A stretch of 64,000 nt of DNA from Glandiceps talaboti (lineage: Eukaryota > Hemichordata > Enteropneusta > Spengelidae), in NCBI RefSeq assembly GCF_964340395.1, contig NC_135552.1:13409694-13473693 (forward strand), read 5' to 3'. The notes under the pieces were generated by a model. It did not search any database and was not told the DNA's origin. It was given only the letters and a program-made list of their open reading frames with translations. The translations under genes were made by a program, and so were the position numbers. Position 1 is the first letter of the stretch. The number at the start of each line of letters is the position of its first letter. Of the stretch, positions 35,359 to 47,500 are shown in pieces.

Positions 35359-36111
35359 AGAGTTTCTGTACCATTTAATGTTTAGACTGTCCTGGCAATA
35401 ATTTCACAATAAATCTTTATACACAAGGTTAAAATGTTCAAGAAAAGATTAGTACCAATATGACAGTAAAAAGTTGGTGCATCTGATTGTTGGTTGACTG
35501 AGTGACTTCTGAAGTGAGGGGGTCTAGGGGTCCTCCTAGCAGATCTGCAATTTTATGACTGTATTAAGACAATTTTTAGGTTATCCATAACCTTTTTAGG
35601 GAAATATTTCACAGCTTCGAAAAGCTAATTTAAGGTAAGTTTTAAAATCATTTTTGTATGTCACATGTATTGTAGTATCCGTAAATTTGGTACTGTGTCA
35701 TTAGTATTACAGATATCGTGATTGTAAGTTCACTGGTGTATTATTAGATAATTTCAGGTGCTCATACCTACTATGTATAATATAAACTGTAATCTGATGA
35801 GATTTTGTGATTTGTAGCGTCGGTAACATATAATGTCCGTATAGAAAGTATACAGTGCATATTAATCCCTCCATACTGAAGAGTAAAACAATTCAGATTA
35901 ATTTCTTTTATAAACTATCTATGAAGATTATCATTTATACATAACATTCAACTTTTGCCCCAAAGTGCATGCAACATATGTGAAGCATTGGCCATTGGTT
36001 GTGAAACAGCTGGCTATTTACACGACATGTTCTGTAACTAGTGTGGTAGGTGATACATGTATATGTATATGAAAAATTATGTTTCAACATCACTCCTGGT
36101 GAGGTATAGGT

Positions 36112-36338
36112 CAATCTGATTAAAATCTGACGTGGTGAAAGCGGCTAAATGCTTTATTTTACCTCTATTTCCATCGTTTGTTTTTGTTCCGAGTGATCGC
36201 CGCCTTTCCACTGCCTTTCCACTGTGAGATAGGTGGTAATACCCGGAAGACAAAAGACGCAATGCCATGTGAAAGACACGAGTTAAAGGTAAATAAAAGA
36301 GCCGTAGCCTATCTACACATCTGATTTTAATCAGATTG
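36112..36338. mobile_element. Foldback MITE, family CAATCTG, copy 2, with 9-bp TSD
   Basis: The ends are CAATCTGATTAAAATCTG and CAGATTTTAATCAGATTG. The flanks are the exact direct repeat GGTATAGGT (36103-36111 and 36339-36347). A 9-bp duplication with long arms is typical of Mutator-like (MULE) elements; that class is inference. An open frame crossing it on the - strand is incidental. Confidence 0.88.
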
Positions 36339-38630
36339 GGTATAGGTACGAAACTGGGACAATAACAAATACCACAGTTCACACAAGGTCATGCCACTGT
36401 AGAAATGGATTGTTCGCCCATCACAATCCAAAACACAATGACCCCCAGTGCAAATTTTCCAAAACAGGACCCCTTCCCACTGCCAATTTTAAAAAAACAT
36501 GGTGCCCCTCCCCCTTCTCAATCCACCCACCCCTCCCTCCCTCCCTCCAGCCGAAGAAACTGACCGCTCCCTTACATTGCGCCACTGTTGTGACCACAAG
36601 TAATTGTTTCACTACACTGCGTCAATGATATGACCTATATATATATGTCGTGCCGATATCAATGAGCTCATATGCTTCAAGAGACTGTAGTATGTATATA
36701 ATTTTGCGTGGGAGTACCTTTGGATAACAATAGTACCTCACGAACTGTTGTGGTTGTGATTGTGGTTGTGACGGGGGTTGTGACTCATCATTGTTGTACA
36801 AACGTTCTCATGGGCAGAGACATTGTTTGGGGTTGGGCTGTGTGACGTCATTTTTTCTTTACTATCACTGAAGGTGTGTGTGTACGGATGCAACTATATT
36901 TTATAGTAAAAAGCGACAATGCTAAGTTTTACAGCCACATCGTCAAATTGCGTTGAATGTTGACCTAAGATTGACCTGTGACGTAGCTAGAGATGTCGAA
37001 TATTGGAAAATACGCAGACGATCTAATGTTAAAATTAACTTTATTATCTCTAAAAGTGGGCATCTCGCCAAGAATACAGTCATTTACAATGCTGTAGGAA
37101 AACTATACAGGCAGTACTCACATCACGTTCATAATATAATGCATGTATGATACTAGTATATGATCATGACGAATAACAGCAACAGGTTGAAAGGCCATAC
37201 CATACGTCGAAGTACACCGTTTCCTCATGCACATGTATACTTATAGATTACTGACAGTAGTATGTGAGATTTCTAACAGACTGTAGTAGTTATTGCGCCC
37301 TTTGTTCGTTGGTTAGCAGAACCACGAGGAATTATTCATAGTCTTGATCTTTCCATATAATTTTTCTTAATTTCTGAAGAAAAAAATTTCATGAAAGTAT
37401 CATACTCTGTAAACCATTAATATATCTCCATGTTGCAAACCCAGGTTACAAAATCCACACACATATCGTATACTTAAAAGTTAGAAACAAAACTGAGATG
37501 GCATATGTATATCTAGTGCCATACGTACATATCATTAAGAGACCCGAAACCTCCGCATTTTTTAACAGTATATTTATACTCAAAAAACAAATCATTGCAA
37601 TATAGGAATTCTATCGAGACCACTATCAATTGATTTAAAACGCATGATTTAATTAGAAGTTGGAGTGAAATAGGTATATATTTCGATGCTGTAGTAATGC
37701 ATGGTTTACTTATCAAAATAGAAACTGATACCAAACTGTGGTAAAATCATGTGGAATGGTAACGAGTAAATGGGGAGGCAAGAAATTAGTCTAGTTCCTA
37801 TACAGTATCGCTACGACTCACGTTAGGGTTAGAAACCACAGTTGGCATCCAGTCTATCAAGAAATTTAATCTTGCAACTAGTCTAACCTGGAACCCCCCT
37901 CCCCTCCCCCGACATTAAATATTGTGAGTGATAACAATAAGAGGGGTCATTAAAGCTCAAAGGAAAAACATATAGTGAAGAACAAATGTAATATGCAAAA
38001 GTACAGAAAAAGTGTAGACAGCACATAGAAAGTCTATACAGTACAATGTTTATACTTTGTTACTAGCACTGCATGCTGTGGTACTACAAATGAAAAATAT
38101 ATGTGACGAATTTATTAATGACGTGAGAAAGAATATTACTCCATATTTTAGCACATGCGAATGAAATAACAAATAAAGTGGCCATAATTCGTTTACACAT
38201 GACGTAAATAAAGCTTTTGATGGCGATAGAGTATCTAGTATCAAATTCATGGCTTGTAGCATTGAAATAATCGGACAGTATTCATTCATTATATATAACC
38301 CAGTGTAGTATGTCAAGAGTTTCAAGTTTAGTGCCGCTAAATCCGATTGATCCCGGCCCGGCGACTTCAGGGAATGCACGTCTTAGAATCCCGTCAAGTG
38401 TTCCATGAGTGAAAACCAATATAGTGTTAACCCCAGACCTCTATACAAAGGGTATGAGTCTTAAATTTCAACAGTATCCCTTTTCACAGTTGCATTTAAC
38501 CGTTCGTGTCGCACAGTTATTGTATTTATTGTACATATCTGAGTCTGTTGTGAAATGTTTAGTCTCGGCCTGCTTGGAAAGAAGTACTAGCGAGTTACCG
38601 AGGATAAACTTTAGTGAAATGAATGAACGG

Positions 38631-38830
38631 ATGGATGGATGAATGAATGAATGAATGAATGAATGAATGAATGAATGAATGAATGAATGAATGAATGAAT
38701 GAATGAATGAATGAATGAATGAATGAATGAATGAATGAATGAATGAATGAATGAATAACAAATCAATCAATCAATCAATCAATCAACCAACCATGATCAA
38801 TCAATCAATCAACCATGATCAATCAATCAA
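38631..38830. repeat. (GAAT)n followed by (AATC)n
   Basis: About 31 GAAT/ATGA units run to 38757, then AATC units with an ACCATGATC interruption that itself recurs. Confidence 0.95.
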
Positions 38831-39375
38831 GCCTTTGGAAGAGGCGTTCAACTAAGAAAAAAGGAGATCAATCCCATTCTCACGATATTCTTCATCAGGC
38901 TGATATGAAACAAAAATAATCCCAAAAAATGCAATTAAGTTATAAACTATATCTGACCGTTAATTCCAATTGTGTAATGTTTAAGGCTTACTAGTATGGG
39001 TCGTGAGTACTTAAACTATAAACAGGACATGGAAATTTTGATATGACTTTAGGAAAGTTTTGAAATATAAGCCCGCTTTCTCGTATTATTTCCTTTTTTG
39101 TCTAATTATGGAAAATATTATCTCGACATGATGTTTCGTGTACCTAAATTGGTGACATATATGATTACATTATAAAATGTTCAAAGATGGAAAGATCACG
39201 AAATAGACAACAAGTTTCGATCCGAGATTAATATAAGATTACTATAAGAGTTGAACATTGACCTCTATGGACCCCACACGCATCGCGTATCGTGTCAAAG
39301 CACTTTATCACAATATGGTAAGGGCGACTCGACCATACTTACTGCAATTATGTTTCTCATCGCAACACCTTTGAA

Positions 39376-39413
<38 letters not shown>

Positions 39414-39419
39414 CCAGGC

Positions 39420-39452
<33 letters not shown>

Positions 39453-39465
39453 TACATACATACAT

Positions 39466-39530
<65 letters not shown>
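39376..39530. repeat. (CAGA)n array
   Basis: A CAGA tetranucleotide array with a short CATA block near 39452-39468. Confidence 0.95.
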
Positions 39531-39532
<2 letters not shown>

Positions 39533-40391
39533 ACCACTTTTCCATGCCTATAGCACTACAGAACCAAGTAGTTCAGTTGTGCTAATAATGGGTCGATCGG
39601 TCGGTTTAAACTATAAATGTATAGTACATGCATGCATATTGGTGAAACTTTCATTTTATAGTCATACTTTTAACATTCTGAATGACTTAGAAATGACAAT
39701 TAAAGTCAGAAGGAAACTTTGAACCACCCGAATTCTAGCAATAATTGATAATTTTCGGTCAGATATGCGCTCTTACGGTTGCCCTCTGACAATCAGTGAC
39801 ATTGTTGTTTTTTTTAATTCGCCAGATTGAACAAATATAGGGTCGGTCGGGTAACTAGAAATACAGAATTCAGTAAGGCTGTACTAATATGTAATGGTAT
39901 CAAGTAGAAATATTCAGATATTTGTTCGCTAAATGACTTAAATGGGAACAAAGGGGAAGCTGATGTTATATTAGCTGTATAAGATGCCCAAGAGACATAA
40001 TTATTACCAACCCTGCACCGTGCAACCTATCGTATAAGGTGATAAATCTGGTTTAGGAGAGGCCTGCTGAACAGTGGTGCTAGTCATTCTGGTAGTGGGG
40101 AGCTCCTAATGTTGCCCAAAACAATACCGAGGCTATTGTTTAAAGATATCAGGAGCTCCTGTCTCTGTTTGTTTCCCAGAATGCCTCATCTCAGTGAACA
40201 GACGGCCTCTTCTATTAAAGTAAGATTGTAAATGTGTATAACTATACTTTAAAGAGTGTTCACTTGAACACGTTACGAAGACTTGCATTTTAGTTGGGTA
40301 CTTCAGCTGTGTGTTTACGAACTCTTTATTTTCATTGTTTAAATGGCAATTGTCTTAATCTTACAGGTAACTATGACAACCAACTCACCCA

Positions 40392-40467
40392 TCCAACCAA
40401 CCAACCAACCAACCAACCAACCAATCACTGATCGATCAGTCGAACGAACGATGGATCATGCAGTCAA

Positions 40468-40499
<32 letters not shown>

Positions 40500-40554
40500 T
40501 CAGTCAGTCAGTCAGTCAGTCAACCGACCGACCGACCGACCGACCGACCGACCG

Positions 40555-40650
<96 letters not shown>
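40392..40650. repeat. Mosaic tetranucleotide array
   Basis: Five successive homogeneous blocks: CCAA, CAGC, CAGT, CGAC and CAAT units, each related to the next by one or two substitutions. Confidence 0.95.
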
Positions 40651-41023
40651 CCAGTCAGAACCATATTCCACAACATACCTACTGATAATAGCAATAAAAG
40701 GTTAAGTCTCTGAGTTTGTAGGCTTCCCTGAATTTATGTTGTCCGTTCTTAGACTATAAATTTAAACTGTAAACTTAAGGCCTGGTGTGGAATGACATGA
40801 CATGCCATCTACGGTTGAAGTTTGAAATTCATCTTTGTAAGACTTTGACAAAAATCTAATGATTTGCTCAATTTATGGACCAAGTTTAGGTCTGAACCTG
40901 ATCTCAAAAAGATACACACCACATTCTCCATCCCTTCCTCAACAGCTCAAACAATCTCTCAGTTCTTTGTGAGCCACTCTCTTCTGACCTTTCTTTCTCA
41001 TCCCACACTCATCTTTCATTATA

Positions 41024-41327
41024 TTGGCACAGCATGTTGGAAGTTCAGAGACTTATATTACATTTCGGCATTTGACAAGAACAGCTGTATGGCCACTTTA
41101 CATAATAGTTCACATTCACAAACAAATTTCCAGTTCCCCTGGCATTTCATGTACACATAAAGAGGCCATAAAACTGTTCTTATAAACCATGGTATGCAAT
41201 ACAAGTCTCTGCTGTTCAAACATGCTGTGCCAAGTGTTATTAATCCAATTCAGTTGTTTACTTTCCTTGTTTGTAACAGGTTCCATTCGTCAATGGTCTG
41301 ATGTCAGCAGTTGTACCTGTATCACCA
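41024..41327. repeat. Dispersed inverted-arm repeat, copy 1
   Basis: It shares GGCACAGCATGTTGG, CACATTCACAAACAAATTTC and GCCAAGTGTTATTAATCCAA with 51988-52365. The left arm is truncated relative to that copy. Confidence 0.7.
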
Positions 41328-42799
41328 ACTATCATGTAATCTATCATATGCAACAGTAATAGTCTTAGTTTGTGTCTATCTTAGTAAGCCGAAACCGTGC
41401 TTGCCACTGTAGTAAGTTAACCATCACACTTATATATTCCTACAATATGTTGTCTTACGTAAAAAAAAAATCGTAAAGATGAAAATCAAATAACTGAAAT
41501 GAAACCACATATAAATTCAAGATCTTCAAATTTTATTGCAATAAAGAAAAACAAATATTTTCCAAATATACATACATTTTTCAGATTCCATATATGGGAG
41601 TACTGAATTCTAAGATATGTTACACATCTTTTATTCCTTTTTTGAAGTAAATTCTAAAATGATAAAATAAAGAGTGACATTGACACTGGTATCAACATAT
41701 TGATATTGACATTGGTACATCTGATTAAAATCTACACCGCAATCCATCACATATCTGAAGACTTCTTGCTGATATCTTTAGAGACCGCACAAATTTACTG
41801 TACAGTATTTGTGGTGGCTGATGGCCTCATGACTTGTGTGAGTACTTTTGGATCATAATGGGAGGTGTGTAAATAATTTTCAACATTAGCTACTTTTAGC
41901 CGAGAAAAGATAAATATTTGTATCAGCTGTTTCACACTGAAGTGTACAGCATTTTGTACTCATGAATATTCAGTGTTCAACCACTGAATAATGTATTTCT
42001 GTTATTTCCCATGATGCAATAGCCCATAGCAAATATACCATACATGCACAAGATCCATACATGCACAAGATCAACTTGATGTTTCTCGGAAATCGCACAT
42101 AACCGTAATTGTAGATGATGTAAAATCATGAAATGATGCTCCACAACCCATAGTTTATGAAAATGTCTCTAATTCCTCTAGTAGCAATCCCCTTTAATGT
42201 AAATCTCTCTATATAAAACACAATACATACAGAACTACATGACCATGGTCACCATGATTGTCTGCTGGTATTAGTACTGTGATATTTTGCATCTTTTCTA
42301 TGTATATACGAAAAGGAAAGCTGAAGATATAATTTTTTGTGACTAGACCATTTTGTACATGAGTAAAAAATTTTCTTACTTTTTTTTCTTACAGAAATGG
42401 ACACAGTATTAATCATGACATAACAAAACATAATATAGATGATGTACGTTTGCATATAATTTGCATATCTTGGTAATTTGCATTTCAAATATATTGTTCA
42501 TGATGGAATGTTATTTCTAACATTAGCAATAAGCAGACACAATGTCAGTTTTTTCTGCTAAGAATCATCAAATTAGATTACCTTGTGCTAGCTATTATAT
42601 TTCTCATCTCTGAAACAACAGTGAAAAATGGAACCAAAAAATCTCTTAAATATTGCTTTATCTGGAGAATATATATCGAGCATTGTTCCAAGATTCGAGG
42701 GGAGACTAAAATATAGTTACTTTGGAACCAATGCAATTTTTCAATCCATCTAATCACACCTTGACCATACAATGATGTAATTATAATGTCTCCTTCTGA

Positions 42800-42975
42800 A
42801 CATTACAATAATATGTCCATAAATTGATGGTAGATGACACCCTTGAACCCTGTTCGGAGAGACATTAATGCTGAAAAATTCAATCATTTCGTGATCAAGG
42901 TTCGTAGTAGACGGATCGAAATGTCACATTCATTTTTAATTTACCGTTCCAAAGTAACTATATTTTATTGTCCTA
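42800..42975. repeat. Dispersed repeat shared with 23590-23735
   Basis: It contains AATATGTCCATAAATTGATGG and then TTCGTGATCAAGGTTCGTAG, both matched (one inverted) at the other locus. Confidence 0.6.
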
Positions 42976-44179
42976 ATGGATAATTGCTGTATCTGTTTCT
43001 GACCTAATGACAATAAGAGACAGCTTTCTGTCTGTGTCTCTGTGAGAAAGAAAAGATAGTGTCAAAGCTATTGTTTATATCATAGGCTACAGTGCGCCCT
43101 CTAACGATGGGCAAATTTTGTTGGTGTGGGTCAGTATGATAAAAACTGGCATTTCTTGTGAGTCACCACATAGTAAGAGATAGGGGAACACCAAATTTTG
43201 GTACGTCACTAGAAATTGTGCGCATCAGTGGTGCATCAAATTGGCTTAGAAGGCATACTGATTGGCTTATATCTCTTTTCTTGTATAATATGTATCTTCA
43301 AAAATATCAAATTTCAACAAGTGTATTCTCTAGATTGTCATCAAAATATGACTAAAATATGAACTCCATGATTACTACTTATCATTTGGCTAATTGATTT
43401 TTGTTAATTACAGAAACAATAACACTGACTTACAAACTATTTACATGCAATTAGCATGTTGTATCTAAGTGCACCTGGTTCATTTACATAGAAGAATCTA
43501 GCACACTTGTACACAATGTTCTCAAAAGGAACAAGTCTATATTCTCAAATACATGAAATTTACATAATTTGCATGGAAGTGGATTTCCCACATGGTCATT
43601 TACATAATTTACATTACACACAATGTATCAAAGTCAATTTTTTTAAAATATTAAAATTACCCCAGAATTATTAAACATGGAAAAACCAAGCAAACTGCTG
43701 GGTTTTGAAATGAGTTGTAAATGAGAGCAAAAAATACTACACGCCACATTTGGTTATTTACACAACTTGTACACCTGGTACACTTTCACATTTTTACATA
43801 ATTAGCATGAAAGAAACTGCAACATCTGGTTTTGACACACCCTGGCAATAAAGTAGGGAATATCAAAATAGTACATACCTGACTAAAATTTACAACCTTA
43901 CATAATTTACATAAAAGGTTCTAGTACACCTGGTTATAAACATAGTTTTTACATACTAAGTAACACTGAATATTACACCCTTGTATTCATTGTTTAGAGA
44001 AAACTTTTTACAAAGTTATATAAAATGTCATTATCTACAGGAATTCTTGCATATACTAGACAATACAGAGTAACTTCCAACATGTGTAGATATTTGTTAT
44101 TTTGCATATTTAGTCAAGAATACTTTCAGATAACAATCAGTATTCACCAGTACAATTGGATATGGAATATCTCCATCAT

Positions 44180-44382
44180 TTATACAACTTTGACATAGTT
44201 TGCTGGGAATATTCCAGTCTTGCCTCGGACACTGCCTTCCCACCAATCATTTTGAGTTTCAGTCCTAGTCAAGATTTCTATCGTATCACCTTTGGTAAAT
44301 GTCACATCACAAGGCAGGATTCCGGTGAAGTCATACATGGCTCGACATTTGGTTGGTGCATTCCAGTCTGTCTCAGTGGCAT
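44180..44382 (-). CDS. SH3YL1: SH3YL1 terminal exon (SH3 domain)
   Basis: It encodes DATETDWNAPTKCRAMYDF through DWWEGSVRGKTGIFPANYVK-VV and TAA. The ALYDF-like, DWW and GIFPANYV motifs define a complete SH3 domain. The acceptor is CTCTGTCCTAG. Confidence 0.96.
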
Positions 44383-44540
44383 CTAGGACAGAGTTAGATG
44401 AAGGGGGATAATTGAACAGAGAGATAGGGAAAGAGTTAGGGAGGGGAGGGAGGGAGGGAGGGAAAGAGAGAGAGAGAGAGAGACAGACAGAGAGAGAGAG
44501 AGAGACAGAGAGAGACAGAGAGAGAGACAGACAGACAGAC

Positions 44541-44574
<34 letters not shown>

Positions 44575-47500
44575 CAAGAGAGAGAGGGGAGGAGGGAGGG
44601 GGAAGAGACAGTCAGAGAGGCAGAGCGAAAGAGAAAGAAAATATATAAAATTATTGCAATAATATTTTTTTACATAATTTCTTTCAAAATATGGTATGTC
44701 AGTGCTGTTTATTTTAAAATCTTATTTTAAAACATGTCATATTAATAAAAAGTATACCAGGTAATATTTGAATAAAAGATAATATTTTCCATCACATTGT
44801 ACATTCAGAAGTTGATGCAGTTGTACTAGGCAGCACGTCATACTACACTGACCATCACGTTTTTCTTGTGTGCTCTTTTCAATGAACTTGATCAGAACTA
44901 AAAAATACAAAATAGTTTTTAGAAATTGGATTTTTTAATGTCATTCTCTAAACTTAATATTTTAACTTAAACTATAAAGTTGATATTAAATCTTATGTCT
45001 AACACTACATAGATGAAATGCATAAAGCCAACATACCAATTGAAGCTAGTGAACTCCTGTTACTTTTGTAAGTAGGTGTGGCCATGGCAGACCTGGTTGA
45101 CTGCGATCTTGATACCTTAGTACTACTGGCAGTTCTGGTGGTTGCCGTTCTGGTGACTGATGTTCTCTTTTCGGGTGAAGATGGAGCACTGCCAGACTGA
45201 GATCTACTTGAACTCTCACTGGACTTTTTCTTATCTACAAACATCGGTAAAATACAAACGTTTGATTCTATTATCTGTAAAATTCATAATTTCTAACTTT
45301 AAAATCTAGTCTAAAATTTTCTAAGGAATTCCATGCACTAGAGGTATATAAACCAAACAACTTGACTGTTTACTACCTGTAACAACATTCACCTTGACCT
45401 CTGACCTCTATCCCATTTCTAAATCATCTATGTCCTTTTTCACTCTTTTGTAGACTGTCAGGTGACTATGTAAACTAGGTCAATACTGGTGTTTTTTGAG
45501 TACAAGGCCTACAACTACGATCTCAATTACTGCACCATGTCTATGACCACAAAGTGTTGGGATGGAGGCAAGACAACCAAAATATCAATCAAGTTAATAC
45601 TAGAAATGTAGATGCGGTATGAACTTCTTATCTACCAGTATCATAACTTTAGTCTATAAGACAGCCTGCCCCTTCCATTATTTGATAGTGTACATGTACA
45701 TTTGATTATGTTGTACAAATAGAGATCTTCAACCTTCTATCCCTCCAATTGTTTTTTAAATATATAGAATTCATTTTAGGACACAAGACTGTGTGAATCT
45801 ATACTTCTCTCTCAAACACTGAAACAACTGCATTGTCAGACATTAAACATTTCTGTGGGTGCCTATAAGTCAGTGTTTTATTATCATTGATGATTGTCTA
45901 GACCTTGTTTCGTGCTTGTATTTTGAGTTCGTCAGAAAGTTGATAATTGAAGTTAAAATGATTAAACCAAAAAGACTATCACCTTTACCAAATCATAGAA
46001 CTAATACAAGAGACTGCCTAGACAGACAGGCAGTCTTGTAGGACATCTACTTACTCCCTACATACATAACTTTCTTCATGGTGAAAGGTATCTCCGAACC
46101 ACAATTTATAGTACTTGGTCATAGGTATCACAACCACCCCTTACAGTAAGGTAACCACCTGGCACCTTCCTTATAGTAGTACTAAATCCAGCATAAATGA
46201 AAGGTTGTGTGTATTTTAATATTTGTTCACAATTGACCTTTGACCCCTCTTTATCCTTACTGGCAGTTGCATAATGTATGTCAATATTGAAACTAGTATT
46301 ATTTACATGGCAATACAAGATTGTTAAAACTAATTCTGTTATTAAAAGTTTATGAAATATATTGCAGGAATGCTGATATTTATGTGATTTTGTCGTAATT
46401 TTTGACGTTATGAAATCTTGAGAGTTACTGAGTTCAAAGTTTTGTTTATTAAACACTACAATCTACTGGGGTCCATCTCCTGTTAGGGTTATCTTTTAAG
46501 ATGAAGACAATATGATAAGAGATCACAACTTAATAAGCTAGTTGATGATTGGTTGGTGATTTATCTCTTATACTTAGATAGCCAATGATATCTATCGTTA
46601 TAAGACCAAGACAGTTCACCCTCTTCCAAGATGATGATTGCCAAACTATCAACTTAAACAAAAACAGAAAGGTTGCTATGTCCTCCATAATTTGTTAATA
46701 CAGAGTTACCATAAAAGCATAGCATTTCTCTTACATATGCATTACTGAAGAGTGGATGATTAAAAATATACTTCCTAAATCATGGTGAAGTCTAAATTTG
46801 GACATTGTAAATGACAGTTGAGATTTCAGAGTTGAATATTGAGTCAATTACAATGACACTACTAGTGTGAAGATCATATTTACATTTGCACTGGAGGTCA
46901 CATCTGAATGTGAATACTCAGTTAACAGTTTGTTTACAATGCAGTTTTCTCTGCTTTCACCAACATTGAAGTAAACTTATAAACACCAAACTTTATAATA
47001 TTTTTATATTAAAAGTGGCCATATGAATGAAAATTTTGTATTTATTTTGGATTTTTTATTTATAAAACAATTTTGTCATGGCTTCCTACTTGAAAAATCT
47101 ATGTGAAACAACATATACAAAGTCCTTGTTTGTAACTCAATACATTGCAAATAGGTAAAAAATGTGTAAAAACTTTGTTATTCTACATACAATAACAAAC
47201 ATTTTACACATTTATTAATCTTTTGTAATGTATTGAGTTACAAACACAGACTTGGGCTATGTTGTTTTACATTGATTTTTTAAGTAAGAAGCGATGATAA
47301 AATTGTTTTATAAATTGAAAATCAAAAATAAATACCTAATCCCCATCCATATGGCCACTTCAAACAGTAGTGATACATAAAATTACATCTTAAAAAATTG
47401 ACAAGCAAGATAAATTTGCTTTACATGTTGTCAGAGATGTACTAAATATAAAAGGGATAATAATTGATCAGAATTGGAAATAAAATAATCATTATAATAT

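Larger units (their letters stand above)
33481..44179. other. Gene-free interval between IL-17 and SH3YL1
   Basis: Nothing resembling a conserved protein was found on either strand. It contains G-rich, GAAT, AATC, CAGA and mosaic tetranucleotide arrays, a foldback MITE with target duplication (36112-36338), a 300-bp dispersed repeat (41024-41327), and a sequence repeated at 34303-34331 and 37789-37816 (TCTAGTTCCTATACAGTATC). It may hold distal regulatory DNA or lineage-specific genes that cannot be recognised from motifs. Confidence 0.5.

Noticed and set aside
36077-36382. 101-codon - strand frame
   Set aside because: It lies almost wholly inside the foldback MITE with target duplication; an incidental frame.
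38050-38379. 109-codon - strand frame
   Set aside because: AT-rich, no motif, no splice or promoter context; its length is within chance expectation for 64 kb on six frames.
44800-44905. Possible extra SH3YL1 exon (LIKFIEKSTQEK on the - strand)
   Set aside because: It has an acceptor-like TTTTTTAG but no good donor, and the exons on either side already join in phase to give a normal SH3 boundary.
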